From Variovorax sp. YR216 (GTDB lineage Bacteria; Pseudomonadota; Gammaproteobacteria; Burkholderiales; Burkholderiaceae_C): a DNA stretch of 64,000 nt. Under the pieces are notes generated by a model. It worked only from the letters and a program-made list of their open reading frames with translations, ran no database searches and was not told the origin of the DNA. The position numbers and the translations under genes are program-made. Shown one piece after another: positions 26,866 to 34,573 of the stretch. Position 1 is the stretch's first letter. Every line of letters starts with the position of its first letter. Location of the stretch: NCBI RefSeq assembly GCF_900107745.1, contig NZ_FNRO01000007.1, positions 62,001 through 126,000 of the forward strand, read 5' to 3'.

Positions 26866-28028
26866 ACGTGCTCGCACACGAGATTCTCACGACGCCGCGC
26901 TGGCGCCTCGGCGCGTGGGCGGCGCGAGCCTGGCGTCGGATGGGTTGGAGGCACGTGCTGCTGGCGCTCCTGATCGCCATCCTGCGTGACGCGATCAATC
27001 CGCTCGGGGGGATTTTCTTTCCGCCGGTGGAGCTGATTCATCCCTTGATTCCTTTTCTCGACGGCAGTTGGGCGGTCGGCAATATCCCCCTCATCTTTGC
27101 CGTGCTGATGGCCGACGAGGCTTTCGATGATGGCGTCCCCCCGTTGCGTGCGTACGGGTTGGCCGTCATCGCGATGGTCGCTTTCCTTCCGGTCACGACC
27201 CGGCTGTACGGGCTTTTCATCGCATCCCGGCTGCGATCCGACGAACCGGGTCCAGGCCACCCCATCACGGGGATCGAGGACGGCGCGGCGCAACTCGTGT
27301 GGTGGATGCTCGTCACTCTGTACGAATGCGGCTTTGGCATGTCCATCTACGCCCACTGGCGCGTCACGCAACGGGCGATGCGCCGGGCCCAGGCTGCCGA
27401 AACCGAACGCGTGCGCAGTGAGCAGCGGGTGCAGACGGCTCGATTGCTCGCTCTTCAGTCGCGAGTCGAGCCGCAGCTGCTGTTCGATGCGCTGCGGCGG
27501 GTTGGCGACCTGCACGATCGCGCACCACAGGCGGCAGACGCGTTGCTGGCCGAACTGATCACGCTGCTGCGCTCCATGCAGCCTAACGCGAGGGCGGACA
27601 CCTCCACCGTCGAAAGAGAGTTCGCGCTCGTCGAGGCCTGGCTGCGCGTGTCGAGGAGTGCGGGGCACGCACGTGCCCAGATTCAACTGCACATGACTCC
27701 CGGCAGCGCCAAGGTCGGCATTGCACCCATGCTGGTCCTGCCGCTGCTGCGCGACGTACTGGCCGTGCCGCGCACCATTCAGATCGAGTGGTGCTTGAGC
27801 GCCGCACTCGTCCGGCAGCGCCTGCTCGTCACGCTGCAGCCGGATGCCGCTGACGAGACCGATGCCGCCGCCTTGCTGGCACAGGCCAACCTCGCGCCGC
27901 TGCACGAGCAGCTCTCGCGGCTATTCGGACAGACCGCCCGCTTGGCAGTCTCTGCATCGCCGCCGTGCCTGACGCTCGATCTGCCGCTTCTGCTCGGAGA
28001 CCACGATGACCACGGCATTGATCGCTGA
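26862..28028 (+). CDS. Degenerate LytS-like membrane protein, no phosphoacceptor His
   Basis: The product has 388 residues with several hydrophobic helices (about 30-45, 70-85, 98-122, 143-163). A coiled coil then leads to LQSRVEPQLLFDALRRV, where the family has QIEPHFLFN; Gln205 replaces the phosphoacceptor His and Asp replaces the final Asn. No N box or DxGxG box is found after it. It therefore looks like a pseudokinase derived from the neighbouring gene type. The GTG start overlaps the LytS stop, and its end overlaps the LytTR regulator by 23 bases. A sensory or scaffolding role with the active kinase is likely. Confidence 0.85.
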   Translation: MNVLAHEILTTPRWRLGAWAARAWRRMGWRHVLLALLIAILRDAINPLGGIFFPPVELIHPLIPFLDGSWAVGNIPLIFAVLMADEAFDDGVPPLRAYGLAVIAMVAFLPVTTRLYGLFIASRLRSDEPGPGHPITGIEDGAAQLVWWMLVTLYECGFGMSIYAHWRVTQRAMRRAQAAETERVRSEQRVQTARLLALQSRVEPQLLFDALRRVGDLHDRAPQAADALLAELITLLRSMQPNARADTSTVEREFALVEAWLRVSRSAGHARAQIQLHMTPGSAKVGIAPMLVLPLLRDVLAVPRTIQIEWCLSAALVRQRLLVTLQPDAADETDAAALLAQANLAPLHEQLSRLFGQTARLAVSASPPCLTLDLPLLLGDHDDHGIDR

Positions 28029-28746
28029 AGACGAACCGGTACTGGCCGCGGAGATCCGCGAAGAACTGCAGCACCTGTGGCCCGGGCTGGTCATCTGCGC
28101 CACGGTCCATGATGGCAACGAGGCGCTGCGCGAGATCGAGCGGCATCGCCCGCAGGTGCTGTTCCTGGACGTCAAGATGCCGGGCCTCACCGGGATCGAG
28201 GTCGCGCGTGCCATGGGTACGCGCGCCCACGTGGTCTTCATCACGGCCTTCGACCAATACGCCGTGCAGGCCTTCGAGGAAGGCGCAGTCGACTATCTGC
28301 TCAAGCCGCTCGACCCGGCCCGGCTGGCGCGGGCGCTGCGCCGAGTGCAGGAGCGCCTGGCCATGCCGCCTGCGGACATGAGCGGCCTGCTCGATCAACT
28401 GCAGCGTCGAGCCACCAGCGATCGGTTGCGCTGGATCACCGTCCTGCGCGGCGCCGACATCCACCTGATCACCGTGGAGGACGTCTGCTACTTCCGGGCC
28501 GACAACAAGTACATCGCCGTCGTCACGGCCGACAGCGAATCGCTGATCACGACGCCGCTCAAAGAGCTGGCCGAGCGGCTGGACCCGGGGATGTTCTGGC
28601 AGATCCACCGTGGCGTGATCGTCAACATCAACGCAATCAAGAGCGTGCGGCGCGCGCTGGGGGGGCATCTCGAACTGCGGCTGAAGCAGCGTCCAGAGAC
28701 GCTGCGGGTCAGCGCGGCATACGCGCATCTGTTCAAGCACATGTAG
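28006..28746 (+). CDS. LytTR-family response regulator
   Basis: The 246-residue product has a receiver domain (about 1-120) with acidic residues EDE at 8-10, phosphoacceptor Asp55 in VLFLDVKMPG, and Lys in DYLLKPLDP. A C-terminal LytTR DNA-binding domain (about 140-243) shows YFRADNKYIAVVTADSESLI and FWQIHRGVIVNINAIKSVRR. It is the output partner of the LytS kinase at 25792. The operon order kinase, pseudokinase, regulator is tight, and all starts overlap the gene before. Targets are not known. Confidence 0.95.
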   Translation: MTTALIAEDEPVLAAEIREELQHLWPGLVICATVHDGNEALREIERHRPQVLFLDVKMPGLTGIEVARAMGTRAHVVFITAFDQYAVQAFEEGAVDYLLKPLDPARLARALRRVQERLAMPPADMSGLLDQLQRRATSDRLRWITVLRGADIHLITVEDVCYFRADNKYIAVVTADSESLITTPLKELAERLDPGMFWQIHRGVIVNINAIKSVRRALGGHLELRLKQRPETLRVSAAYAHLFKHM

Positions 28747-28946
28747 CTGCATTCGTCCGCACCTGTGGCCGTTCGTCCCGGAATCCCGGGTATTCGTCGG
28801 AAGAGGCCGCCGCAGTGGGCGGTGATGCCTATGCTGGCACTGCGCGGCTGGGTCGCTTGACCGTCGACGATCCTCAAGGCAAGGTGTAGAGTGCCCGATA
28901 CGCCTGTCAAAGCAGTCCGCGGCCCGTATGTTCTAGGAGAACAGCG

Positions 28947-29441
28947 ATGAATGCCTCCAGAAGGAAGACATCGGCAGCCCTGGTCGTCACCCTCTGCGCC
29001 GCCGCATCGCAGGCCCACGCCTGTGGCGAAGTCATGCTGCGCGCGCTCGGGACGATGCGCTACCACGCGTTCGTGACCCGCAATCCAGCGGCCATCCTGC
29101 TGTACTCGGACGACCCGACAGGCAACGCCAAGCGCCCTGCGGCCACCGATCCCAGGCTCCATGACAACCTGGAGAAGGTGGGCCACAAGGTCAGCATGGC
29201 GCGAGGCACGGGTGAGCTGGCGCATGCGCTTGCCGAACATCGCTACGACGTGATCGTCGCCTATGCCGACGACATGCTGGGAGCGACCGACCAATTCACG
29301 AAGGCCACTCCCGAGCCCAAGCTGATTCCGGTGCTCGACAAGGAGTCGAACGAGCGCGAAATGCGGGAGCACTTCCCGCGGCTCGTGACCGGGAACTTCA
29401 AAGACCTGCTCAAGGCCATCGAGCAGGCCATGAGTGCCTAG
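28947..29441 (+). CDS. Exported small protein with receiver-like alpha/beta pattern
   Basis: The 164-residue product has a signal peptide (ALVVTLCAAASQAHACGEVM). The mature part alternates beta strands and helices: AILLYSDDPTGN, a helix HDNLEKVGHKVSMARG, HRYDVIVAYADDML, KLIPVLDKE, then NFKDLLKAIEQAMSA. This order resembles a response-regulator receiver or flavodoxin-like fold, but placed outside the cytoplasm. The next gene, an outer-membrane barrel, begins within its last codons. The fold comparison is inference and no family name is assigned. Confidence 0.72.
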   Translation: MNASRRKTSAALVVTLCAAASQAHACGEVMLRALGTMRYHAFVTRNPAAILLYSDDPTGNAKRPAATDPRLHDNLEKVGHKVSMARGTGELAHALAEHRYDVIVAYADDMLGATDQFTKATPEPKLIPVLDKESNEREMREHFPRLVTGNFKDLLKAIEQAMSA

Positions 29442-30486
29442 CGAAACCACCGTGTGCTCGAAGCACGAACGAGCGCACCCCGCGCGTCGCGCAGGGCTGC
29501 GTGTGGGAGGGGGCTTGCTGTCAGGCTTGCTGGCCACCATCGGCGCGGTCTTCGCAATGCCGTGCGCCGCCCAGACCGTGCGCGGCATCGGCAATGCCTT
29601 CGTGGTGCCCGCGCTCGATCTGACCGACGAAGAGAGCACCGCCAAGGGCCACGGCTGGATGTCCATCGGCTACCAGAACACCTACATCGACGGTTTCTTC
29701 GTGCCGGTGCCCGGCGGAAAAGCGCCGATCGGTGCGGTGCGGGTGCAAAGCATCTCGCTCGACCTGGATTACTTCTTTGCCGACCGCTGGTCAGGGCACC
29801 TGGGCATTCCGTTCGTCGAAAGCCGCTACGGCGGCGACTCGCCGCACTGCGTCTCGCAGATGCCGCCGCAATGCCGGGGCGCGGTGGTGCCTGCGCAGCC
29901 GCACCCCGAATCGAAGTTCCTCGACGATGGCCACTACCACGGCACGTGGCAGGACTGGAACATCGGAGCGGCCTATCACACCAATATCGGCGACTATCTG
30001 ATCACGCCGTCGGTCACGGCGTACATACCCAGCCACAACTACACCTTCTTCGCACAAGCGGCGCCCGGCCAGGATTTGCGGAAACTGGAAGTCGCGGTGG
30101 ATCTCGCGCATCAATTCGAGTTGAGCAATCTCTACTACCGGGTGCACCTGGGTCACGTCTTCGCGGAGAAGACGCTGGGCCAGAACATCGACCACAACCG
30201 GCTGGACGTGGAGGTGGGCTACTTTCTGAACGACACGTGGACGGTCAAGGCGTTCGCTACCGGCAAGAAGGGCAATGGCTACACCGGGCCCTATGACCAG
30301 ACCACCGAGCTCTGGTACCACCACGACCAGCGCGCCATGCACAACTACGCCAATGTCGGCGCCGGCTTCGACTACCGCCTCGACGACAAGTACACGCTGT
30401 CCGCGACGGTGCAAAGGCTCGTCTGGGGACAATTCGTCTTCGACTTCAAGTATTCGGTTGACGTCCGCCTCACGCGCGAATTCTGA
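29434..30486 (+). CDS. Outer-membrane beta-barrel protein of unknown function
   Basis: The 350-residue product has a signal region (LLSGLLATIGAVFAMPCAAQ) followed by many amphipathic strands with aromatic girdles (GWMSIGYQNTYIDGFFVPV, YHTNIGDYLITPSVTAYIPS, YYRVHLGHVFAEKTLGQNI) and a C-terminal Phe (DVRLTREF), typical of barrels folded by Bam. It overlaps the end of the receiver-like exported protein gene, so the two are probably translated together. It resembles 'transporter'-type or meta-pathway-associated barrels. No ligand is identifiable. Confidence 0.85.
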   Translation: MPSETTVCSKHERAHPARRAGLRVGGGLLSGLLATIGAVFAMPCAAQTVRGIGNAFVVPALDLTDEESTAKGHGWMSIGYQNTYIDGFFVPVPGGKAPIGAVRVQSISLDLDYFFADRWSGHLGIPFVESRYGGDSPHCVSQMPPQCRGAVVPAQPHPESKFLDDGHYHGTWQDWNIGAAYHTNIGDYLITPSVTAYIPSHNYTFFAQAAPGQDLRKLEVAVDLAHQFELSNLYYRVHLGHVFAEKTLGQNIDHNRLDVEVGYFLNDTWTVKAFATGKKGNGYTGPYDQTTELWYHHDQRAMHNYANVGAGFDYRLDDKYTLSATVQRLVWGQFVFDFKYSVDVRLTREF

Positions 30487-30683
30487 GGTGATGCGGTGTC
30501 GGCGTTGTCCAGGAAGCGGGCCGACGCCAACTCCATGAGGCGGCGCTGCACGAACGATTGGTGCACGGCACCGGCGAGCTCCACGTCCGGTACTGCTGCC
30601 AAGGGGTCCTGCGTGTGCGTACCGAATGGCCCGAAGCAGAGGATGGCGATTCGCACGATGGCGAAGAGTCCGCTGCGTGTCAT
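30372..30683 (-). CDS. Possible small exported protein, antisense overlap with the barrel gene
   Basis: This is a 103-residue frame starting MTRSGLFAIVRIAILCFGPF, a signal-like hydrophobic start, with an excellent ribosome site (AGGAGA) six bases before ATG 30683. Its last 115 bases overlap the end of the barrel gene on the other strand. No known family is recognised. The N-terminal part may be real, but the C-terminal part could be a shadow of the barrel gene, so the call is uncertain. Confidence 0.35.
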   Translation of the reverse strand: MTRSGLFAIVRIAILCFGPFGTHTQDPLAAVPDVELAGAVHQSFVQRRLMELASARFLDNADTASPQNSRVRRTSTEYLKSKTNCPQTSLCTVADSVYLSSRR

Positions 30684-30849
30684 GTTGACTCTCCTGAGAT
30701 GGCCTGAGACTCAAGGTACTTCAGCCCATCTCGAGCGGCGAGCCCGATCCGATGAATGCGGTCCGGCCTAGGACGAATCGAGACCTGCGTGGATCGAGCC
30801 GGGCCACAGTCGCGATAGGTGGGACATCGTTTCTGAATGCGCGACGGAA

Positions 30850-31254
30850 TCAGGACCTTCTGCGCACTTCAGCCGCAACGCTGCGCGGCACCGGGACGGT
30901 CATGTCCAGCAGCATCTGCCCCCTGCCCTTGCCCAGCGGATCCAAGCGCATGGAGGAGGGGCCTCCGCCGTCGAGCGCTTCATGCAGCAGCAGGTTCATC
31001 GACGCCGTGCCCGGCAGATAGAAGCGTTCGACCTTTCCGTGGACGAGGTGCGCGAAATACGCGTGCACGCGCTCGGGCGTGACCCGGCTCCAGAGCAGCG
31101 GCAGCCATTCGGCCTTGCGCGCCACCAGGCCGATGTTCGAGAGATTGCCCTTGTCGCCGCTGCGTGACCACGCCAGCGCGATGAGCCGTACCTCTTCCTG
31201 GTCCTCTCCGGATTCGGCACAGGCCGGCGGCCTTCGCGCAGCCAGTCCGCGCAA
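30850..31254 (-). CDS. AtuA-like ferredoxin-fold domain protein, probably shortened
   Basis: The conserved part is VRLIALAWSRSGDKGNLSNI, LVHGKVERFYLPGTASMNLL and a C-terminal GGPSSMRLDPLGKGRGQMLL. This is the domain found at the C-terminus of AtuA/DUF1446 proteins or as a separate protein of about 110 residues beside them, in clusters for terpenoid or branched acyl-CoA breakdown. The large N-terminal AtuA part is missing. I chose TTG 31254, and about 20 residues before the conserved core look non-homologous. The gene is divergent from an acyl-CoA dehydrogenase. Either a stand-alone protein or a remnant is possible. Confidence 0.62.
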   Translation of the reverse strand: MRGLAARRPPACAESGEDQEEVRLIALAWSRSGDKGNLSNIGLVARKAEWLPLLWSRVTPERVHAYFAHLVHGKVERFYLPGTASMNLLLHEALDGGGPSSMRLDPLGKGRGQMLLDMTVPVPRSVAAEVRRRS

Positions 31255-31259
31255 GACCG
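31239..31259 (+). promoter_or_regulatory. Shared promoter motif, copy 1
   Basis: The 21 bases begin CAGCCAGTCCGCGCAAGACC. They match 32821-32841 at 20 of 21 positions, and both copies lie about 45-50 bases before a start codon: here the acyl-CoA dehydrogenase, there the carboxylase subunit. A common regulator or duplicated promoter is likely. Confidence 0.5.
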
Positions 31260-31302
31260 TACGCCCGGCTGCGGATAGCCTTCGCGGCAAGAAGGAGACA
31301 CC

Positions 31303-32478
31303 ATGGAATTCCTGGACGCGCCGCCGCTGCCGATCTATTTCACGCCCGACCACGAGCAGTTCCGCAAGAGCCTGCGCGAGTTCGTCTCGCGCGAGATCAC
31401 ACCCTACGCCGCCGAATGGGATGAGGCGGAGACCTTTCCCCGTGCGCTGTACGAGCGGGCCGCCGAACTCGGCGTACAAGGCCTTGGCTACCCGGAAGCC
31501 TATGGCGGCACGCCGGCCGATGTGTTCTATCAGATCGTCGTCGCCGAGGAGTTCGCACGCAGCGGCTGTGGCGGAGTGCAGGCCTCGCTCAATTCGCACA
31601 GCATCGGCCTGCCGCCCATCCTGCATGCGGGCAGCGAGGCACTCAAGCAGCGAATCATCCCGCCGGTGCTGGCCGGCCGGAAGATCTCGGCGCTGGCCGT
31701 GACCGAGCCCTCGGGCGGCTCCGACGTCGCGGCGCTGAAGACCACCGCGATCCGCGACGGCGACCACTACGTGGTGAACGGCGAGAAGACCTTCATCACC
31801 TCCGGCATGCGCGCGGACTTCATCACCACCGCCGTGCGCACGGACCCTGCCAACAAGGGCGCGGGCGGGATCTCGGTACTGGTGATCGATGGCGACACGC
31901 CGGGCCTCACCCGGACGCCGCTCAAGAAGATGGGGTGGTGGAGTTCCGACACCGCGCACCTGCGCTTCGACGACTGCCGCGTGCCGGTGGCCAACCTCGT
32001 CGGGGTCGAGAACAAGGGCTTCAAGACCTTCATGAACAACTTCAACACCGAGCGGCTGTTCATGTCCGCTCTGGCCTGCAGCTTCGCGGAGGTGTGTCTC
32101 GAAGAGGCCGTCGACTGGGCCCGCCAGCGCAGCACCTTCGGCGTTCCGCTCGCCGAGCGGCAGGTCGTGCGCCACAAGCTCATGGACATGACGCTGCGCA
32201 TCGATGCCGCGCGCACGCTGGTCTACGACCTGGCCTACCGCGTGGAGCACAAGCTGGCCGATCCGGCCAAGCTGGTCGCGCGCATCTGCCTGGCCAAGGT
32301 GCAGGCCACGCAGGCGATGCAGTTCTGTGCGGACCAGGCCGTGCAGTTGCTCGGCGGCATGGGATTCATGCGCGGCACGCGCACCGAGCGCATCTACCGC
32401 GAGGTCAAGGTCATGATGATCGGCGGTGGCTCCGAGGAGATCATGAAGGACCTCGCCGCGCGGCAGTTGGGCCTTTGA
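31303..32478 (+). CDS. Acyl-CoA dehydrogenase, citronellyl/isovaleryl-CoA type
   Basis: This is a 391-residue full acyl-CoA dehydrogenase. It shows EPSGGSDVAALKTTAI, VVNGEKTFITSG, and QLLGGMGFMRGTRTERIYRE at the C-terminus. The usual C-terminal catalytic Glu is replaced by Gly (MMIGGGSEEIM), and Glu250 in NTERLFMSA takes the position of the base used by isovaleryl-CoA dehydrogenase, as in AtuD-like enzymes. AAGGAG lies before ATG 31303. With the carboxylase and hydratase downstream it fits an acyclic terpenoid or leucine-like route. The precise substrate is inference. Confidence 0.9.
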   Translation: MEFLDAPPLPIYFTPDHEQFRKSLREFVSREITPYAAEWDEAETFPRALYERAAELGVQGLGYPEAYGGTPADVFYQIVVAEEFARSGCGGVQASLNSHSIGLPPILHAGSEALKQRIIPPVLAGRKISALAVTEPSGGSDVAALKTTAIRDGDHYVVNGEKTFITSGMRADFITTAVRTDPANKGAGGISVLVIDGDTPGLTRTPLKKMGWWSSDTAHLRFDDCRVPVANLVGVENKGFKTFMNNFNTERLFMSALACSFAEVCLEEAVDWARQRSTFGVPLAERQVVRHKLMDMTLRIDAARTLVYDLAYRVEHKLADPAKLVARICLAKVQATQAMQFCADQAVQLLGGMGFMRGTRTERIYREVKVMMIGGGSEEIMKDLAARQLGL

Positions 32479-32497
32479 AGCGCAAGGGCAACGCACG

Positions 32498-32808
32498 ATG
32501 AAAGACACCGCCGACGACCTCCGCGCCGAGTACCGCGAACTCGCCGACCTCTGCCGCACGCTCACGCCCGGACAGTGGAACTTCGCAGCGAGTTCTACGG
32601 CTGGACGCCGTGGGATGAGATCGCCCACCTCTGCATCTTCGACGAGACCGCGCTGCTGGCCGCCACCGATGCGGAGGCTTTTGCCCGCGACACTGCGGCC
32701 CTGAATGCCGTGCTGGAAACGGGCAAGGAGATCAGCGCCATTGCGCGCGAAAAGTACGGCCACCAGGACGGCGCGGTTCCCAAGCTGCGGGTGCGGTTGC
32801 GCGGCTGA
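32498..32808 (+). pseudogene. Fragment of a TIGR03084-family (DinB-like) protein, frameshifted and truncated
   Basis: The first frame gives DLRAEYRELADLCRTLTPGQ. Homology continues in another frame with RSEFYGWTPWDEIAHLCIFD, AFARDTAALNAVLETGKEIS and a break after KYGHQDGAVPKL. Full TIGR03084 proteins have about 270 residues; only about 100 survive here, with a frameshift near 32575-32585 and loss of the C-terminal half. Intact relatives commonly accompany AtuA-type clusters, so this supports erosion of such a cluster. It sits between the dehydrogenase and the carboxylase gene. Confidence 0.78.
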
Positions 32809-32820
32809 GTCCACGCACAT

Positions 32821-32841
32821 CAGCCAGTTCGCGCAAGACCG
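32821..32841 (+). promoter_or_regulatory. Shared promoter motif, copy 2
   Basis: The motif begins CAGCCAGTTCGCGCAAGACC, matches copy 1 at 31239-31259 with one difference, and lies 49 bases before the carboxylase ATG. Here it is followed by GCGCGGAA, giving an imperfect dyad TTCGCGC...GCGCGGAA. Confidence 0.5.
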
Positions 32842-32889
32842 CGCGGAACCCGCTGCCTAAAGTTCCTGCAACACACACATCGCAAGAAC

Positions 32890-34512
32890 ATGGCAACCAT
32901 CGAATCGACCATCTCCCCGGCCGGTGAGGCCTTCAAGGCCAATCGCGAAGGCATGCTGGCGCTCATCGAGCGCGTTCACCGCTACGAGCAGCGCACCGTC
33001 AACACCTCGGCAAAATCGCGCGAACGATTCGAGAAGCGGGGCCAGCTGCTGCCTCGCGAGCGCCTGTCGCTGTTGCTCGATCCGGGGACGCCGTTCCTCG
33101 AGATCTCCTCGCTCGCAGGGCTGGGCCTGGACAACCCCGACATGGAGAAGAGCGTGCCCGGCGGCGGGGTCATCGGTGGCATCGGCTGGGTCTCGGGCGT
33201 GCGCGTGATGGTCAATGCCTCCGACTCCGGCATCGATGCCGGCGCGCTGCAGCCCATGGGCATTCCGAAGCAGATGCGCATGCAGGAGCTGGCGCTCGAG
33301 AACAAGCTGCCCTACGTCCAGCTCGTGGAAAGCGCCGGCGCCAACCTCATGACCTACAAGGTCGAGGAGTTCGTGACCGGCGGCAACCTGTTCCGCAACC
33401 TCGCGCTGATGTCGGCGGCGGGGCTTCCGGTGATCACCGTCACGCACGGCTCCTCGACGGCCGGTGGGGCCTACCAGACGGGCCTGTCGGACCACATCGT
33501 GATGGTGCGCGGGCGCTCCCGGGCCTTCCTCGCGGGGCCGCCGCTCCTGAAGGCCGCCACGGGCGAGATCGCGACGGAAGAAGAGCTCGGCGGCGCGGTG
33601 ATGCATACCTCCATCTCCGGCCTCGGCGACTACCTGGCCGAAGACGACCGCGATGCGATCCGGATCGCGCGCGAAATCCTTGCCCACATCGACTGGAACC
33701 GCGACATGCCGCAGGAGGCGCCGCGCCGCTTCAAGCCGCCGCGCTACGACACCGAGGAGCTGCTCGGCATCATGCCGATGGACCACAAGCGCCCGGTCGA
33801 CATGAAGCAGGTGATTGTGCGCATCGGCGACGATTCGGAGTTCCTCGAGTTCGGCGAGAACTACGGCAGCGCCACCGTCTGCGGCCACATCAAGATCGAA
33901 GGGCTGCCGCTGGGCCTCATCACCAACAACGGCCCGATCGATCCGGCCGGCGCCACCAAGGCCACGCACTTCATCCAGGCCTGCTGCCAGGCGAAGACGC
34001 CGATCCTCTACCTCAACAACACGACCGGCTTCATGGTCGGGAAGGACTACGAGGAGGCCGGCATCATCAAGCACGGCTCGAAGATGATCCAGGCGGTGAC
34101 CAATGCCACCGTGCCGCAGATCACCATCTACTGCGGCGCCTCGTTCGGTGCGGGCAACTACGGCATGTGCGGGCGCGGCTTCCATCCGCGCTTCTGCTTC
34201 TCGTGGCCCAACGCCAAGACGGCGGTGATGGGTGGCGAGCAGGCCGCGCAGACCATGGTCAACGTGACCGAGGCCGCGATGAAGCGCAAGGGCGGCGAGG
34301 TCGACCGCGAGAAGCTGCAGGAGATGGAGCGCCGCATCATCGACCGCTTCGACAGCCAGATGAGCGTCTTCACGACCAGCGCGCACGTGCTCGACGACGG
34401 CGTGATCGATCCGCGCGACACCCGGGCGGTGCTCGCCAAGGTGCTGTCGATCTGCCGCGACGCGGAGTTGCGCCAGCCGCAGAAGATGCAGTTCTCGGTC
34501 GCCCGGCCCTGA
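32890..34512 (+). CDS. Acyl-CoA carboxylase, carboxyltransferase (beta) subunit, AtuC/MCC-like
   Basis: The 540-residue product shows the two crotonase-type halves of biotin-dependent carboxyltransferases: VHRYEQRTVNTSAKSRERFE, LPYVQLVESAGANLMTYKVE, STAGGAYQTGLSDHIVMVRG in the first half and GLITNNGPIDPAGATKATHF, ILYLNNTTGFMVGKDYEEAG, GASFGAGNYGMCGRGFHPRF in the second. It would transfer CO2 from biotin to a 3-methylacyl-enoyl-CoA. It is followed by the biotin carboxylase subunit gene, and the cluster layout suggests geranyl-CoA or methylcrotonyl-CoA carboxylase. I favour the geranyl-type because of the AtuA-like domain nearby. Confidence 0.9.
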   Translation: MATIESTISPAGEAFKANREGMLALIERVHRYEQRTVNTSAKSRERFEKRGQLLPRERLSLLLDPGTPFLEISSLAGLGLDNPDMEKSVPGGGVIGGIGWVSGVRVMVNASDSGIDAGALQPMGIPKQMRMQELALENKLPYVQLVESAGANLMTYKVEEFVTGGNLFRNLALMSAAGLPVITVTHGSSTAGGAYQTGLSDHIVMVRGRSRAFLAGPPLLKAATGEIATEEELGGAVMHTSISGLGDYLAEDDRDAIRIAREILAHIDWNRDMPQEAPRRFKPPRYDTEELLGIMPMDHKRPVDMKQVIVRIGDDSEFLEFGENYGSATVCGHIKIEGLPLGLITNNGPIDPAGATKATHFIQACCQAKTPILYLNNTTGFMVGKDYEEAGIIKHGSKMIQAVTNATVPQITIYCGASFGAGNYGMCGRGFHPRFCFSWPNAKTAVMGGEQAAQTMVNVTEAAMKRKGGEVDREKLQEMERRIIDRFDSQMSVFTTSAHVLDDGVIDPRDTRAVLAKVLSICRDAELRQPQKMQFSVARP

Positions 34513-34573
34513 ACGCGTCATGGAAGCACCTTTCATAGTGACAGGCGCAACGACATTCACACGGACCCGATTC

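Noticed and set aside
30850..32820. 656-codon frame extending the AtuA-like domain through the dehydrogenase gene
   Set aside because: Only the last 110 or so codons show homology; the rest is antisense to a conserved dehydrogenase gene.
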